A stretch of DNA of 64,000 nucleotides from contig OX336388.2 of NCBI GenBank assembly GCA_946902985.2, forward strand, positions 1,697,591,978-1,697,655,977, read 5' to 3'. The notes under the pieces were generated by a model, which made no database searches, was not told the DNA's origin, and saw nothing but the letters and a program-made list of their open reading frames with translations. Both the position numbers and the translations under genes were made by a program. This DNA is from Meconema thalassinum (taxonomy: Eukaryota > Arthropoda > Insecta > Orthoptera > Tettigoniidae). This document shows, in pieces, positions 63,701 through 64,000 of this stretch (position 1 is the stretch's first letter; each line of letters begins with the position of its first letter).

Positions 63701-64000
63701 TTTCGATACAAATTATGGCAGGTAACTGTAACTTTGATACCAATTATGACAGGTAACAGTAACTTCGATACTAATTATGACAGGTAACTGTATCTTCGTT
63801 ACTAATTATGACAAGTAACACTAATTTTGATAAAAAAAATATGGCAGGTAACTGTAACTTCGATACTAATTAATACAGGTAACAGTAACTTCGATATTAA
63901 TTATGACAGGTTACTGTAATTTCGATACAAATTATGGCAGGTAACTGTAACTTCGATATTAATTATGACAGGTAACAGTAACTTCGATACTTATTATGAC
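60736..64000 (+). repeat. 31-bp satellite array, right block
   Basis: About 105 monomers in the same orientation continuing to the window edge. The first 0.5 kb resembles 52.48-52.80 kb and 45.85-46.35 kb; from about 61.3 kb it follows 53.7-56.7 kb with one internal deletion (around 55.9-56.2 kb of the relative). The final ~20 bases are an unoccupied version of the mariner target site. No gene was seen. Confidence 0.95.

Noticed and set aside
4141..64000. CENP-B box in the satellite monomer
   Set aside because: The monomer contains TTCG, but the spaced A and CGGG of the box are missing. Centromeric identity remains untested.
4141..64000. Telomeric repeats (TTAGG or TTAGGG)
   Set aside because: Only isolated TTAGG words occur inside satellite variants (ATGTTAGGTAAC); there is no tandem run.

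Overview
The window is eukaryotic and almost certainly animal DNA, most plausibly from an arthropod; no host gene was seen. About 51.7 kb of the 64 kb (roughly 81%) is one AT-rich satellite with a 31-bp monomer, always in the same orientation. The rest is transposable elements lodged in it: a Penelope-like retroelement, two non-LTR retrotransposons with intact long ORFs, a palindromic mariner-like DNA transposon, and a solo scrap of the Penelope terminal repeat. The animal call rests on these families (GIY-YIG Penelope, RTE-type LINE, mariner). The arthropod call is weak inference.

Layout. 1-4140: Penelope-like element (PLE). A complete plus-strand unit (terminal repeat, RT-endonuclease ORF with one in-frame TGA, terminal repeat) is joined head-to-head to an inverted, window-truncated copy. 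Each terminal repeat carries a hammerhead-ribozyme-like fold. 4141-32028: satellite; from about 8.4 to 27 kb it shows higher-order repeats, with a 5489-bp period measured twice from diagnostic monomers. 32029-36108: 4.1-kb non-LTR retrotransposon (endonuclease, RT, C-terminal C2H2 finger) with an 8-bp target-site duplication. 36117-45066: satellite, including most of a second copy of an 8.1-kb tandem duplication whose first copy holds the LINE. 45067-45155: solo PLE fragment. 45156-56746: satellite, with further segmental repeats. 56747-60733: a 570-bp mariner palindrome split by a 3.4-kb RTE-type LINE on the minus strand. 60736-64000: satellite.

How the parts relate. The satellite acts as an insertion sink, and its duplications supply empty sites that order events. 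The 8.1-kb duplication came before the LINE at 32 kb. The mariner landed in one copy of a block whose relatives at about 52.46 kb and 63.99 kb are still empty, and the RTE then inserted into the mariner. Elements with intact ORFs and clear target-site duplications suggest recent activity. No tRNA, rRNA, CRISPR or ordinary protein-coding gene could be supported. All comparisons were made by eye; no database search or alignment program was used.
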